Notes: a model not told the origin generated them from the letters alone. DNA of 64,000 bases from WHSW01 sp963749365 (GCA_963749365.1 CAVVME010000004.1:1-64000); one strand, 5' to 3'; positions 17,551 to 27,690 are shown, counted from the first letter of the stretch. A program made the numbers and translations.

Positions 17551-17609
17551 GGGTTTGCTCCTTTCGTTGAACAGTAGTGTTTGGCGAACCTAGCACACCG
17601 CTGCCGGAT

Positions 17610-17630
17610 CTGTCAAGATTGATTAGACAG
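17610..17630. promoter_or_regulatory. Putative TetR operator
   Basis: CTGTC and GACAG form an inverted repeat with an 11-base AT-rich spacer, centred between the divergent cupin and TetR genes and ending two bases before the regulator's ATG. TetR proteins commonly bind such sites in the shared intergenic region to control both themselves and the neighbour. Confidence 0.4.
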
Positions 17631-17632
17631 CT

Positions 17633-18244
17633 ATGTCCGATCAAATGTCGCCAACCCGGAAACGGGCCTATCGCAAGCGCCGCCGCGCCGAGCAGGAGGA
17701 GGAGACCCGGCTGCGGATCACCGAGGCAGCCGTCGACCTGCACGGTTCGGTTGGCCCGGCGCGGACCACGGTGAGCGCGGTCGCCGAGCGTGCCGGGGTC
17801 CAGCGGGCGACCGTGTATCGCCACTTCCCCGACGAGGAGGCGCTGTTCGCCGCCTGCTCCTCGCACTGGGCGGCGCTCAACCCCCCGCCGGATCCCGCCG
17901 TCTGGGCCGAGATCGCCGACCCCGACGAGCGCTTGCGCCGCGCGCTCTCCGAGCTCTACTCCTGGTACGGGGACAACCGTCAGATGCTCGCCAACACCAG
18001 CCGCGACCGGCCGCTGGTCCCCGCGATGCGCAGGGCGGCGGAGGCTTTCGGCCTCTTCTACGAGGCCGCCGCCGAGGCGTTGATCCGCGGCCGGCCCGAG
18101 CGGGGGACGCGCCGCCGGCGCGTGCGGGCCGCGATCGGCCACGCGCTCGCGTTCGAGACCTGGCGCTCGCTGGTCGAAGAGCAGGGCCTCTCCGTCGACC
18201 AGGCGGTTGAGCTGATCGGCGGCCTCGTCGTCAGCCGGGATTAG
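17633..18244 (+). CDS. TetR-family transcriptional regulator, 203 aa
   Basis: The N-terminal helix-turn-helix is clear: RLRITEAAVDLHGSVG, TTVSAVAERAGVQRATVYRH and FPDEEALFAACSSHW. The C-terminal ligand-binding half is helical (RLRRALSELYSWYGDNRQML, GLFYEAAAEALIRGRPERG). A strongly basic leader (TRKRAYRKRRRAEQEEE) precedes the domain. The gene is divergent from the cupin gene with 82 bases between starts and a palindrome beside its own ATG. It probably represses the cupin gene until a ligand binds. The ligand is unknown. Confidence 0.87.
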   Translation: MSDQMSPTRKRAYRKRRRAEQEEETRLRITEAAVDLHGSVGPARTTVSAVAERAGVQRATVYRHFPDEEALFAACSSHWAALNPPPDPAVWAEIADPDERLRRALSELYSWYGDNRQMLANTSRDRPLVPAMRRAAEAFGLFYEAAAEALIRGRPERGTRRRRVRAAIGHALAFETWRSLVEEQGLSVDQAVELIGGLVVSRD

Positions 18245-18371
18245 CCGGCGGCCGACGGTACGGGCGTGGCGCAAACTGGGTCTTTAGCTTCGCTGAATGC
18301 CCGTCGGCGAGCATGCCTGGGCAGCGCAACCCGCCCGCTGTTACGGTGTTTCGTGGGTTAGCGCGCACGGG

Positions 18372-19991
18372 ATGGAGGCCTCAACCCTTACACCTGCCGT
18401 CAGTCGCGCCGGCGTACTCGGTCGGCGATCGCCCCTGCTCAAGCTGCAGGGCGACGACAAGCTGGTCGCGCTGATCCGCGGCGGCCACGATCACGCCTTC
18501 GAGGTCCTGTTCGAGCGCTATCACTCGCGACTGCTCGCCTTCTGTCGCCACATGCTGCGCTCCCAGGAGGACGCCGAGGACGTGCTCCAGGAGGTGTTCG
18601 TGAAGGCGCACGCGGCGATGCTCGCCGACGAGCGCTACATCAACGTGCGCCCGTGGCTTTACCGGATCGCGCGCAACCGCTGCCTCAACCACCTGCGCCG
18701 CCCGGTCCCCGACGGCCAGGACTCGATGGACACGATGATCGGCGAGAACGGGGTCACCACCGCCGACCGGGTCCAGACCCGTGAGGACTTCCGAGCGCTG
18801 GTCACCGACGTCGGCGAGCTGCCGGAGACGCAGCGCACCGCGCTGCTGCTGCGCGAGATCGACGCGCTCTGCTACGAGGAGATCGCGCAGACGATGGAGA
18901 CGACGGTGCCTGCGGTCAAGTCGCTGCTGGTCCGCGCGCGGGTGTCGCTCGCCGAGGCGAGCCAGTCGCGCCACCTGACCTGCGGCGAGGTCCGGCTCGA
19001 GCTCGCCGAGGCGGTCGAGGGTCTGCGCAAGGCCTCCGGCCCGGCGCGCCACCACCTGAAGCGCTGCGACTCCTGTCGCGAGTTCCGCGGCGAGCTGCGC
19101 TCGAACACCAAGGCACTCGCCGCGCTGGCGCCGCTGGGGCCGATCGCGCTCCTGCACAAGCTGATCATCGGCAAGCTCGGCGGCCTCGGCGGCTCCGGCT
19201 CGGCCGCGGGAGGCTCCGCGGCCGGGACCGGCGCCGCGGGCTCGGCGGTCGCCGGGACCGGCGCTGCGGCCGGCACCGGGGCAGCAGCCGCCGGTGGCGC
19301 TGCCGCCGCCTCGGGCGGAGCCGCAGCCGCCTCGGGCGGAGCCGCGGCCGGGATCGCCGGCAGCGCCGCCGCGGCCGGGGGCGGGCTGAGCGGCGCGATC
19401 GGGGCGAAGGCAGCCGCGACCGCGGCCACCGCCGCACTGCTCACCGCCGGCGCGGTCGAGGTGCGAAAGATCTACTCGGACAAGCCGGTCGACGAGAGCG
19501 GGCGGGCGGCGGCGGCCTCGGTCCGCCCCGAGCAGGCGAGCGGCGGGGTCGCGAGCTCGCACGAGATCCATCTCAGCGCCTCGGCGGCGATGCCGCTGAG
19601 CGAGCCGGTCCCGGCCGCCGACGACCCGGCCGCGCAGCCCGGTGACGAGGCCGGCGCGAGCGCGCCGGCCGAGGACGCCGCGCCCCCGGTCGAGGGAAAG
19701 CCGGCTGAGGAAGGCGTCGTCGGCCCCGCTGCCGGCGGCGAGGGCGAGGCCGCCACCGGCGCCAGCGACAGCGGCACCGAGGCGACCACGGTCGTGATCG
19801 TCGATCCGGTCAACGTCGAGCCGACGGTGAGCGCCGTGACGCCCAGCCCGCCCTCGGTGCCGTCAGTGCCGGTACCGGTGCCGCCGGTCAGCGAGCCGCC
19901 GGCTCCTCCGGTCGATCCCGAGCCCACGATCTCACCGGAGCCACCGGCCGTCCCGGTGCCGCCGGTCGAGTCGCTGCCGCCGAGCCCTTAA
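18372..19991 (+). CDS. ECF sigma factor fused to zinc finger, membrane segment and Pro/Ala-rich outer tail, 539 aa
   Basis: Residues about 25-200 are an extracytoplasmic-function sigma factor. Region 2 is AFEVLFERYHSRLLAFCRHM with EDAEDVLQEVFVKAH and RPWLYRIARNRCLNHLRR. Region 4 is LPETQRTALLLREIDALCYEEIA and VPAVKSLLVRARVSL. A segment like zinc-binding anti-sigma domains follows: CGEVRLELAEA, then HHLKRCDSCREFRGEL with H-x3-C-x2-C. A low-complexity Gly/Ala stretch includes a tandem 7-residue repeat (AAASGGA). A hydrophobic helix (ATAATAALLTAGAVEV) and a 180-residue acidic, Pro-rich tail end the protein. So sigma and anti-sigma-like parts are one chain, probably anchored in the membrane. An earlier ATG at 18297 would add 25 unconserved residues. 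Confidence 0.83.
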   Translation: MEASTLTPAVSRAGVLGRRSPLLKLQGDDKLVALIRGGHDHAFEVLFERYHSRLLAFCRHMLRSQEDAEDVLQEVFVKAHAAMLADERYINVRPWLYRIARNRCLNHLRRPVPDGQDSMDTMIGENGVTTADRVQTREDFRALVTDVGELPETQRTALLLREIDALCYEEIAQTMETTVPAVKSLLVRARVSLAEASQSRHLTCGEVRLELAEAVEGLRKASGPARHHLKRCDSCREFRGELRSNTKALAALAPLGPIALLHKLIIGKLGGLGGSGSAAGGSAAGTGAAGSAVAGTGAAAGTGAAAAGGAAAASGGAAAASGGAAAGIAGSAAAAGGGLSGAIGAKAAATAATAALLTAGAVEVRKIYSDKPVDESGRAAAASVRPEQASGGVASSHEIHLSASAAMPLSEPVPAADDPAAQPGDEAGASAPAEDAAPPVEGKPAEEGVVGPAAGGEGEAATGASDSGTEATTVVIVDPVNVEPTVSAVTPSPPSVPSVPVPVPPVSEPPAPPVDPEPTISPEPPAVPVPPVESLPPSP

Positions 19992-20011
19992 GGGTCGCGG
20001 ACTCCCAGCGC

Positions 20012-20045
20012 TTCAGCCCGAGGCCCTCCGTGACCTCGGGCTGAA
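20012..20045 (+). terminator. Hairpin after the sigma-factor gene
   Basis: TTCAGCCCGAGG and CCTCGGGCTGAA form a perfect 12-base stem with a 10-base loop, 21 bases past the sigma-factor stop. No T tract follows, so it would be an atypical intrinsic terminator or an mRNA-stabilising structure, common in GC-rich actinobacteria. The remaining intergenic sequence to 20284 holds no gene I can support. Confidence 0.5.
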
Positions 20046-20284
20046 ACTACTGGGAACGGGACCGGGCGCCGGTGAAACCGCCGCCCGGAACGCCGATGAG
20101 AACGACGAAAGCCTCGCGCCTCGCCGCCGGGAGCTCCGCCCCGACACTCCTGCGAAACGACTTGGGCGTGATATCCATTCCTCCCATGTTGAGGCCCCCT
20201 CCGCTCCCCCGGCGTGGGGGTTAGGGGGAAGCGCGATCCTAGCACCGCGACCACACAGACCCGGTCAGCCCGCGGCGGAGTCGC

Positions 20285-20605
20285 TCAACGCTCGAGCTCG
20301 CGGGCGAGCGCCCAGCCGACGGCGACGCCGACCATCATCCCGATCCGGGTCTCCTCGGCGAGCAGGGTGCGAAGCGCGGCCTCGCGCTCGCCGTCGTCGG
20401 CGATCTCGAGCGTGCGGCGGAGCTCGCCCTCGTGCGACTCGGCGAACCAGCCACCGGACTCGAGCGCCTGGGCGAGGATGCGCTGCAGCTTCGGCGCCGC
20501 GCGGGAGACGACGGTCTCGGCCTCGCGGAAGCGGTCGCGCTGCTCGAGCGCTTCGATCGCGGCGTCGAGCTCGGCCTCGGAGTAGGTCCCGGAGTCTGGG
20601 CTCAA
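20285..20605 (-). CDS. Hypothetical helical protein, 106 aa
   Basis: It begins at TTG 20605, overlapping the stop of the metallo-beta-lactamase gene as TTGA. The sequence is mostly amphipathic helix (SEAELDAAIEALEQRDRFRE, APKLQRILAQALESGGWFAE, GEREAALRTLLAEETRIGM) and ends in a short hydrophobic patch MMVGVAVGWALA. No signal peptide or catalytic motif is seen. The coupling suggests a function linked to the thiol hydrolase upstream. I do not recognise the family. Confidence 0.62.
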   Translation of the reverse strand: MSPDSGTYSEAELDAAIEALEQRDRFREAETVVSRAAPKLQRILAQALESGGWFAESHEGELRRTLEIADDGEREAALRTLLAEETRIGMMVGVAVGWALARELER

Positions 20606-21333
20606 GCCGCCCGGTTGGACTCGTAGATCTCGTCGAACTCGGCCGGTGCTGGTTCCTGCTGGGCGAGCAGGCGGTCGGTGAACGCCTCGGCGTCGGGCTC
20701 GGTGGCGAGGTCGTTGTTGCGGCGCTCGTAGCCGATGGTCGAGAACGGGTTCGGCGAGATGCCGGCTCCGCATGCCGAGCCGCCGACGTGACCGGGGTAG
20801 ACCTCGACCCAGTCGGGCAGGGTCATCAGCTTCTCCGCCAGCGAGTCATGCAGCGCGGCGGCCAGCTCGCGTTCCTCGCCGTGCAGGTCGGGGCGGCCGA
20901 CCGTGTTCACGAACAGGGTGTCGCCGGTGAACACCAGCCACGGGTCCGAGCCGCGGGCCCCGTCGGTGATCAGCAGGCTGGCGTGCTCCCAGACGTGACC
21001 CGGCGTGCTCAGCACGTCGACCTTCGTGTTGCCGATCTCGACCCGCTCGCCGTCGGCGAGTGGCTCGAACTCGTACTCGACCGGCGCTCCGGCCGGGAGG
21101 CGAAGCGCGGCCCCGGTGCGGGCAGCGAGCTGGCGGGCGGCGCTGCGGTGATCGGCATGCACGTGGGTGTCGAAGACCTGGACGATCTCGCCGCCGGTGC
21201 GCTCGGCGTCCTCGACATAGTCGTCGACGTGGTCGGGGTGGGGATCGACGACCGCGAACTTGCCGTGCGAGGGACAGCCGAAGAAGTAGGAGGCGCAGCC
21301 GCTGCCCTCGACGATGTAGGGGCGCAGGATCAC
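20602..21333 (-). CDS. Metallo-beta-lactamase-fold hydrolase, persulfide-dioxygenase (ETHE1)-like
   Basis: Motif THVHADH is the THxHxDH metal site, with the rest of the ETHE1/glyoxalase-II pattern: DVLSTPGHVWEHASLLI, LVFTGDTLFVNTVGRPDL and VEVYPGHVGGSACG. The block TVGRPD and the Ser/Cys-rich GGSACGAGISPNPFSTIGYER favour persulfide dioxygenases, which oxidise glutathione-type persulfides to sulfite using iron, over glyoxalase II. GTG 21333 begins VILRPYIVEGSGCASYFFGC. No rhodanese domain is fused. It sits in a minus-strand run with an FAD oxidase upstream and a coupled helical protein downstream. Confidence 0.82.
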   Translation of the reverse strand: MILRPYIVEGSGCASYFFGCPSHGKFAVVDPHPDHVDDYVEDAERTGGEIVQVFDTHVHADHRSAARQLAARTGAALRLPAGAPVEYEFEPLADGERVEIGNTKVDVLSTPGHVWEHASLLITDGARGSDPWLVFTGDTLFVNTVGRPDLHGEERELAAALHDSLAEKLMTLPDWVEVYPGHVGGSACGAGISPNPFSTIGYERRNNDLATEPDAEAFTDRLLAQQEPAPAEFDEIYESNRAA

Positions 21334-21361
21334 GCGCCTAGGGTAACCCGGCCCGCAGCCG

Positions 21362-22753
<1,392 letters not shown>

Positions 22754-22761
22754 GGCGATCT

Positions 22762-23541
22762 CTAGCCCTCGTCCGAGCGCCCGCTGCGGCGCTCGTACAT
22801 GTGGAGGCGAAAGTCGCCGGCGAAGCCGAGTCGCTCGTAGACCGGCTGCCCGAGCGCCGAGGCCTGAAGCGAGGCGGTCGCGAGGCCGCGGCGCTGCGCA
22901 TCGGCCAGTGCCACCGCCGTCAGCCGCACGGCGAGGCCACGCCCGCGCAATTGCGGATCGGTGGCGACGAAGTAGAAGCCGAGGTCGTCATCGTGATCGA
23001 TCGTCGCCAGCACGCACGCCGGCCGGCCATCGACCCGCGCCTGGTAGAGGGCGAGCTCGGACGGCGGATCGGACAGCGAGCGCGCCATCCCGACCTCGGG
23101 CTCAAACCCGTAGGCGAGGTCGTTGAGCTCGCCGAGCAGGGCGGGATCGACGTCGCGGTCCCAGTCGAGGTCGCCGGTCTCGGGCGCGCTCCAGCTCTCG
23201 AGCTCGAGCGCCATCGCCAGCGGCTTGCCGTCGAAGGCGTGACCGGCCGCCTCCAGGATCGCGATCGTCTCGGTGTCGAACTCGGGCACCCAGACCGTCC
23301 ACGCCTCGACCCCGGCGCGCTCGTAGGCGCCGGCGAGCTCGTCGAGCAGGCCCGCCAGCGCGGCCGGGTCGGAGAAGCTGACCGAGTTCGCGATCGAGCG
23401 GTCCGGGGAGGCGGGGACGATCGCGGCGGCGACGCCGTCGCGCTCGAACAGCTGTGCTCCCGGCGAGGCCGAGCCCAGTGCAGCGATCCAGTCGCGCAGA
23501 CCACGGCGTTGAAGCGCCAGCAGCCGCTCGCGGTCGATCAT
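22762..23541 (-). CDS. GNAT-family N-acetyltransferase, 259 aa
   Basis: The C-terminal half carries the GNAT acetyl-CoA motif: YFVATDPQLRGRGLAVRLTA (RGRGLA is the Q/R-x-x-G-x-G/A loop) and ATASLQASALGQPVYERLGF. The N-terminal half (GAQLFERDGVAAAIVPASP, EAWTVWVPEFDTETI) looks like a degenerate second GNAT fold. The ATG at 23541 overlaps the stop of the O-methyltransferase gene by 4 bases. Substrate unknown. Confidence 0.8.
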   Translation of the reverse strand: MIDRERLLALQRRGLRDWIAALGSASPGAQLFERDGVAAAIVPASPDRSIANSVSFSDPAALAGLLDELAGAYERAGVEAWTVWVPEFDTETIAILEAAGHAFDGKPLAMALELESWSAPETGDLDWDRDVDPALLGELNDLAYGFEPEVGMARSLSDPPSELALYQARVDGRPACVLATIDHDDDLGFYFVATDPQLRGRGLAVRLTAVALADAQRRGLATASLQASALGQPVYERLGFAGDFRLHMYERRSGRSDEG

Positions 23542-24206
23542 CGCTTGCGGGCCAGCATCAACCCGTCGGCGACCCCGACCATCACCGAGTCGACGCGCTC
23601 GTCGGCGGCGATCAGCTCGTTGGTGCGGCGGATCGCGGCCACCGACTCGGCGGTGAAGTCGTCGAGGCTCTCGCCGTCGCCGACGACGAGGCCGCCGGCG
23701 AGCACGTTGTCGACCACGATCAGTCCGCCGGGGCGGGTGCGGGCGAGAACCTGCTCGTAGTAGCCGGGGTAACCGACCTTGTCGGCGTCGATGAAGCCGA
23801 AGTCGAACAGCTCGCGCTCGGGCAGCTCGGCGAGCGTCGCGGCGGCGGGGCCGATCCTGATCTCGATCCGGTCGGCGACCCCCGCCGCCTCGAAGTTGCG
23901 CGCCGCGGTCGCCGCGTACTCCTCGGAGAGCTCGCAGGCGATCAGCCGTCCGCCCTCTGCGAGCCCGCGCGCGATGCAGATCGCCGAGTAGCCGGTGAAG
24001 GTGCCGAGCTCGATCGCCTCGCGGGCGCCGATCAGCCGGCAGAGCATGGTCATCAGGGCTCCCTGGTCGGGGGCGATCTGCATCCGCGAGATCTCCCCCA
24101 TCGCCACCGCCTCGTCGTGGACCCGGCGCAGGGCCTCGTCCTGGCGGGCGCCGTGGGCGACGATGTATTCGTGGAGCTCGGCGGTGAGCGCTGTGAACTG
24201 GCTCAT
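23538..24206 (-). CDS. SAM-dependent O-methyltransferase (caffeoyl-CoA/catechol type), 222 aa
   Basis: Class I methyltransferase. REAIELGTFTGYSAICIARGL is the SAM-binding E-x-G-x-x-x-G motif. LFDFGFIDADKVGYPGYYEQ contains the metal-binding FIDADK, and GLIVVDNVLAGGLV the VDN motif. Length fits the O-methyltransferase family 3, which methylates hydroxyls with a divalent cation. Both ends overlap neighbours by ATGA, so it is part of a coupled three-gene unit with the pseudo-rhomboid and the GNAT. The acceptor cannot be told. Confidence 0.87.
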   Translation of the reverse strand: MSQFTALTAELHEYIVAHGARQDEALRRVHDEAVAMGEISRMQIAPDQGALMTMLCRLIGAREAIELGTFTGYSAICIARGLAEGGRLIACELSEEYAATAARNFEAAGVADRIEIRIGPAAATLAELPERELFDFGFIDADKVGYPGYYEQVLARTRPGGLIVVDNVLAGGLVVGDGESLDDFTAESVAAIRRTNELIAADERVDSVMVGVADGLMLARKR

Positions 24207-25003
24207 CGACCCGGCTGGATGCGCCCGCCGAGCGCCGCCGCGAGCCCGCAGCCGGCGCCGACCAGCGCCCCGACCAGCCCCGCCCAGACCGAGGCGAAGT
24301 CCTCGACCAACGGCAGCGCCAGCAGCACCACCGCCGCCACCGCGATCGCGATCCGGTCGTACTCCTCGGTCGGGTCGGCGCGTCGCTCGGCATCGCGGAG
24401 GACGACGTAGGCGCAGAGCGCCCCGAGCGCGATCCCGTTGCCGCCGGCGGCGATCGGGATCCCATCGCCGAAGCTCGAGTCGAGCCCGGCGGCGGCGAGC
24501 ATCCCGAGCGCGCCACAGCCCACCACCAGGAGGACCGAGGCGACGCTGCCGACCCGGCGCTCGATCGGCGGCAGGAAGATCGCCAGTGCGAGCCCGCAGG
24601 CGAACAGGTAGCCGACGTCGTCGTAGACGAACGGGGCCGCCAGGTAACGCCACCACTCGTCGCCGACCGGGCCGACGATCGCGCCGAGATCGATCGGGTC
24701 GAGGTCGGTGGCGCGGTCGAGAATCAGCAGCACCGCCGGCGCGATCAGGGCGGCGAGGGTGGCCAGCGGGCGGGCGGTGACGTCCTCGCCGAGCACCCGC
24801 TCGGCGAGCCGGCCGCGGCGTTCGGCCGCCTTGCGCCGTCGGCGCTCGCGCCGGTCCTCGCGCACCCTGATCTCGCCGTCGGCTCGTTCGAGCTTCGGGG
24901 CGCGCTTGCGCAGCCGCGTGCCGCAGTACGGGCACTCGGTCACGTAGGGGCTCACCTCCGAGCCGCAGCTCTTGCAGACGACGCTCAGCTCGGGCCCGGC
25001 CAT
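24203..25003 (-). CDS. Zinc-ribbon plus rhomboid-like membrane protein, catalytic Ser replaced
   Basis: The first 40 residues are a zinc ribbon: VVCKSCGSEVSPYVTECPYCGTRL with two C-x2-C pairs. A charged linker (REDRRERRRRKAAERRGRL) leads to about six hydrophobic helices. The helix carrying the rhomboid motif reads AAGGNGIALGALCAYVVLR; active rhomboid proteases have G-x-S-G there, so Ser is Asn. It is therefore likely a non-proteolytic rhomboid-like protein. ATG 25003 is used; the stop overlaps the methyltransferase start. Confidence 0.68.
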   Translation of the reverse strand: MAGPELSVVCKSCGSEVSPYVTECPYCGTRLRKRAPKLERADGEIRVREDRRERRRRKAAERRGRLAERVLGEDVTARPLATLAALIAPAVLLILDRATDLDPIDLGAIVGPVGDEWWRYLAAPFVYDDVGYLFACGLALAIFLPPIERRVGSVASVLLVVGCGALGMLAAAGLDSSFGDGIPIAAGGNGIALGALCAYVVLRDAERRADPTEEYDRIAIAVAAVVLLALPLVEDFASVWAGLVGALVGAGCGLAAALGGRIQPGR

Positions 25004-25041
25004 GAGCGAAGTATTGCCTACCGCAAGGGCACGGCCACGCC

Positions 25042-26155
25042 CTACGGGCGGCTGGTCTCGACGATCTCGGCGACCAGCCGGCGCAGGTCGCCGGTGCGCT
25101 CGTGGATCGCGAGCTGGCGATGGGCGCCGGTCCCGTTGGCGAGCAGGTCCTCGACCCCGTCGAGCTCGGCACGGCAGCCGAGCTCGTCTGCGTGCTCGCC
25201 GAGCATCGCGAGCAGGCCGCGTGTCATCTCGGGCGCCGCGACCTGCTTGCCGCGGTGAAAGTCGATCAGCTTGCCGTCGATGCCGCGACAGGCGGCGCGG
25301 ATCTTGTTGTCGTCGACCAGCTCCGAGGGGTAGCCGACCAGGGGCTCGTCGTCGTCGTAGAGCGCGCACAGCCGGTGGGCGAGCGAGACGACCAGCGCCG
25401 CGAGCGCGACCGTCTGCTCGACCCGGGTCTGCTGGTCGAGGATCCGGACCTCGACCGTGCCGAAGTTCGGATGCGGGCGCACGTCCCACCAGAGATAGGT
25501 GTAGTCCTCGATCGCCCCGGCCCGGACCATCATCTCGACCCGGTTCGAGTAGATCTCCCAGGTGCCGTAGTGGGGCGGGATCCCCTCGCGCGGGAAGGCG
25601 CGGAAGACCGGCACCCGCGAGGACATCATCCCGGTCTTGATCCCCTCCCAGAACGGCGAGTTGGCCGACAGCGCGAGCAGCAGCGGCAGATAGCGGCGGA
25701 TCCCGTCGGCGACGTAGATCGCCCGGTCGGGGCCCTCGATCGCGACGTGGACGTGGGTGCCGAAGATGATCTCGCGCAGGGCGATGTAGCCGAGCTCGGC
25801 GACCAGCTCGCGGTAGCGCGGGCGGTCGACGATCTCCTGCTCGGAGGTGAGCGCGAACGGGTGCGTGGCGGCGGCGCCCGACCGCGAGCCCGATGCTCTC
25901 GGCGCAGCTGCTCACCGTGCGGCGCAGGTGCACGAGCTGCTCGCCGGCCTCGGCGACGCTGTCGCAGGGGGTGGTGGCGATCTCGAGCACCGCCTGCATC
26001 AGCTCCGGCTTCACCTGGCCCGTGAGCTCGCTCGGCACGATGGCCAGCAGCGCCTCGATCTCCTGCGCGAGATCGAGGCTCTCGGCGTCGACGAGCATCA
26101 GCTCCTCCTCGATCCCGACCGTGAACGGGGGCCCGGTGAAGTTGTGCTCGAGCAC
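25042..26155 (-). CDS. Glutamate-cysteine-ligase-like (YbdK/GCS2) carboxylate-amine ligase, one frame break
   Basis: The N-terminal FTVGIEEELMLVDAESLDL (the IEEE metal motif) is the GCS2 signature. QVKPELMQAVLEIATTPC is the second, and NRVEMMVRAGAIEDYTYLWW and FGTVEVRILDQQTR the third, the latter with the R-x-L-D catalytic block. The first 92 residues are in a different frame from the rest; one extra G near 25880 (GLAVG-AAATHPFA) explains it. Corrected, the protein has about 370 residues, normal for the family. It starts at GTG 26155. Members ligate glutamate to an amine; the true substrate is often unknown in actinobacteria. It heads a long minus-strand run. Confidence 0.83.
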
Positions 26156-26219
26156 TCCCGGCCCAGCCTATACTCAGCCTCACTCCAGCCCGAGTCGACC
26201 AGCAAAGGGGATCGAGAGC

Positions 26220-27134
26220 ATGGAAGTCAGCGCCGCGACCGAGCAGAAGTCACTCCTTGCCACCCTCGCCCCCGGAAAGCGCGCCCGCCTGCGCCGGCTG
26301 CTGTTCGAGTTCGGGCCCGGCAACGGGACGCTGCTCTTCCTGCCGATCGACCAGGGGATCGAGCACGGCCCGCGCGACTTCTTCCCCAACCCGGCCTCCA
26401 AGGACCCCGAGTACCAGTTCCAGCTCGCCGCCGAGGCCGGCTACTCGGCGATCGCCTGCCAGATCGGGATGGCGGAGAAGTACTACCCCGACTACGCGGG
26501 CCAGGTGCCGCTGCTGCTGAAGGTGAACGGTAAGACCGACGTCCCGCCGTCAGACGAAGCGCTCTCGACCACCAACGCCTCGGTCGAGGACGCGGTCCGG
26601 CTCGGCGCCGACGCGGTCGGCTACACGCTCTACGTCGGCTCGTCGCGCCAGGACGCCGACCTGCACCAGCTCCAGGGCGTACGCGAGGACTGCGACCGCT
26701 ACGGGATGCCACTGGTGATCTGGGCCTATCCGCGCGGCACCTACATCGAGAAGAAGGGCGGCCAGAAGTCGCTCTATGCGATCGACTACGCGGCCCGGCT
26801 GGCGATGGAGATGGGCGCCGACGTGGTCAAGCTCAACCTGCCCAACCCCGAGCCACACGCCGACTCGCCGGCGCCCTACAACGAGCTCGAGGTCTCCCAG
26901 GAGGAGGCCGTACAGCACGTGGTCAGCTCGGCCGGGCGCTCGCTGGTCGTGCTCTCGGGCGGCTCGCGGATCGACGACGACCACCTGCTCGCCCAGACGC
27001 GCTACATCATGGAGGCGGGCGGCTCGGGCGTGATCTACGGGCGCAACGTCTGGCAGCGCGAGTGGTCGGAGGCGATCGAGGTGATCGAGCAGATCAAGGA
27101 GATCATGCTCGCCTCGGTCCGCCGGATCCCCTAG
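26220..27134 (+). CDS. Class I (archaeal-type) fructose-bisphosphate aldolase, DhnA/FbaB-like, 304 aa
   Basis: A Schiff-base TIM-barrel aldolase. LLFLPIDQGIEHGPRDFF and GYTLYVGSSRQDADLHQL match the DhnA family. The likely Schiff-base Lys lies in GADVVKLNLPNP, and VVLSGGSRIDDDHLL with GSGVIYGRNVWQR supplies the phosphate-binding glycines. The reaction is reversible cleavage of fructose 1,6-bisphosphate in glycolysis/gluconeogenesis. ATG 26220 has GGGGATCGAGAGC upstream; the divergent neighbour is the ligase at 26155. Confidence 0.85.
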   Translation: MEVSAATEQKSLLATLAPGKRARLRRLLFEFGPGNGTLLFLPIDQGIEHGPRDFFPNPASKDPEYQFQLAAEAGYSAIACQIGMAEKYYPDYAGQVPLLLKVNGKTDVPPSDEALSTTNASVEDAVRLGADAVGYTLYVGSSRQDADLHQLQGVREDCDRYGMPLVIWAYPRGTYIEKKGGQKSLYAIDYAARLAMEMGADVVKLNLPNPEPHADSPAPYNELEVSQEEAVQHVVSSAGRSLVVLSGGSRIDDDHLLAQTRYIMEAGGSGVIYGRNVWQREWSEAIEVIEQIKEIMLASVRRIP

Positions 27135-27176
27135 CCGCTGCCCTTCCGCCTACCCAGCCTCGGCTCGATCGCCCTG

Positions 27177-27668
27177 TTGGCGATCCTGGTGATCGCGCTC
27201 GTCTCGAACTCCGGCGGCGAGGACGGCGGCGGTTCGAGCGCCGAGCGGGGTCCGCAGGGGCCCGCGAACGGGATCGAGGTCCCGGTTGCGGACGTCGTCG
27301 ACGGCGACACGATCGAGGTGTTGGTCAACGGGCACGAGGAGGACGTGCGCTACATCGGCATCGACACGCCGGAGTCGGTCGCCCCCGACCAGCCGGTCGA
27401 GTGCTTCGGCCACGAGGCGAGCCGCTTCAACGAACGCCTCGTCCGCGGCGAGAATGTGCGCTTGGAGTTCGACGCGGAGCGCAACGATGTCTATGGGCGG
27501 TGGCTCGCCTACGTCTACGTCGGCGACCTGTTCGTCAACGCCGAGTTGGTCCGCGAGGGCTATGCGACGACGCTGACGATCCCGCCCAACGACAGCTTCG
27601 CCGGCCTCTTCGACCGGCTCGAGCAGCGGGCCGGAAACGAGGGCCTGGGGCTCTGGGGGGCGTGCTAG
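27177..27668 (+). CDS. Secreted or anchored staphylococcal-nuclease-like thermonuclease, 163 aa
   Basis: A SNase domain: VPVADVVDGDTIEVLVNG (DGDT), VRYIGIDTPES with the catalytic Arg and acidic ligands, VRLEFDAERNDVYGRWLAYVY with the second Arg, and AELVREGYATTL. A hydrophobic N-terminus (AILVIALVSNSGGEDGGGS) would export or anchor it; the family degrades DNA and RNA outside the cell with calcium. TTG 27177 gives that N-terminus; an in-frame CTG at 27138 would lengthen the hydrophobic segment (SLGSIALLAILVIAL), and the frame is open only from 27135. It follows the aldolase by 42 bases. Confidence 0.83.
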   Translation: MAILVIALVSNSGGEDGGGSSAERGPQGPANGIEVPVADVVDGDTIEVLVNGHEEDVRYIGIDTPESVAPDQPVECFGHEASRFNERLVRGENVRLEFDAERNDVYGRWLAYVYVGDLFVNAELVREGYATTLTIPPNDSFAGLFDRLEQRAGNEGLGLWGAC

Positions 27669-27690
27669 GCGAGACCGGCGGCGCGGCGCG

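Noticed and set aside
19300..19345. Tandem 21-base repeat in the sigma-factor gene
   Set aside because: It is in frame and encodes a low-complexity Ala/Gly linker, so it is part of the gene rather than an independent element.
19988..20254. Minus-strand 88-residue frame after the sigma factor
   Set aside because: It overlaps the hairpin and the end of the sigma gene, is Arg/Gly-rich and has no recognisable fold.
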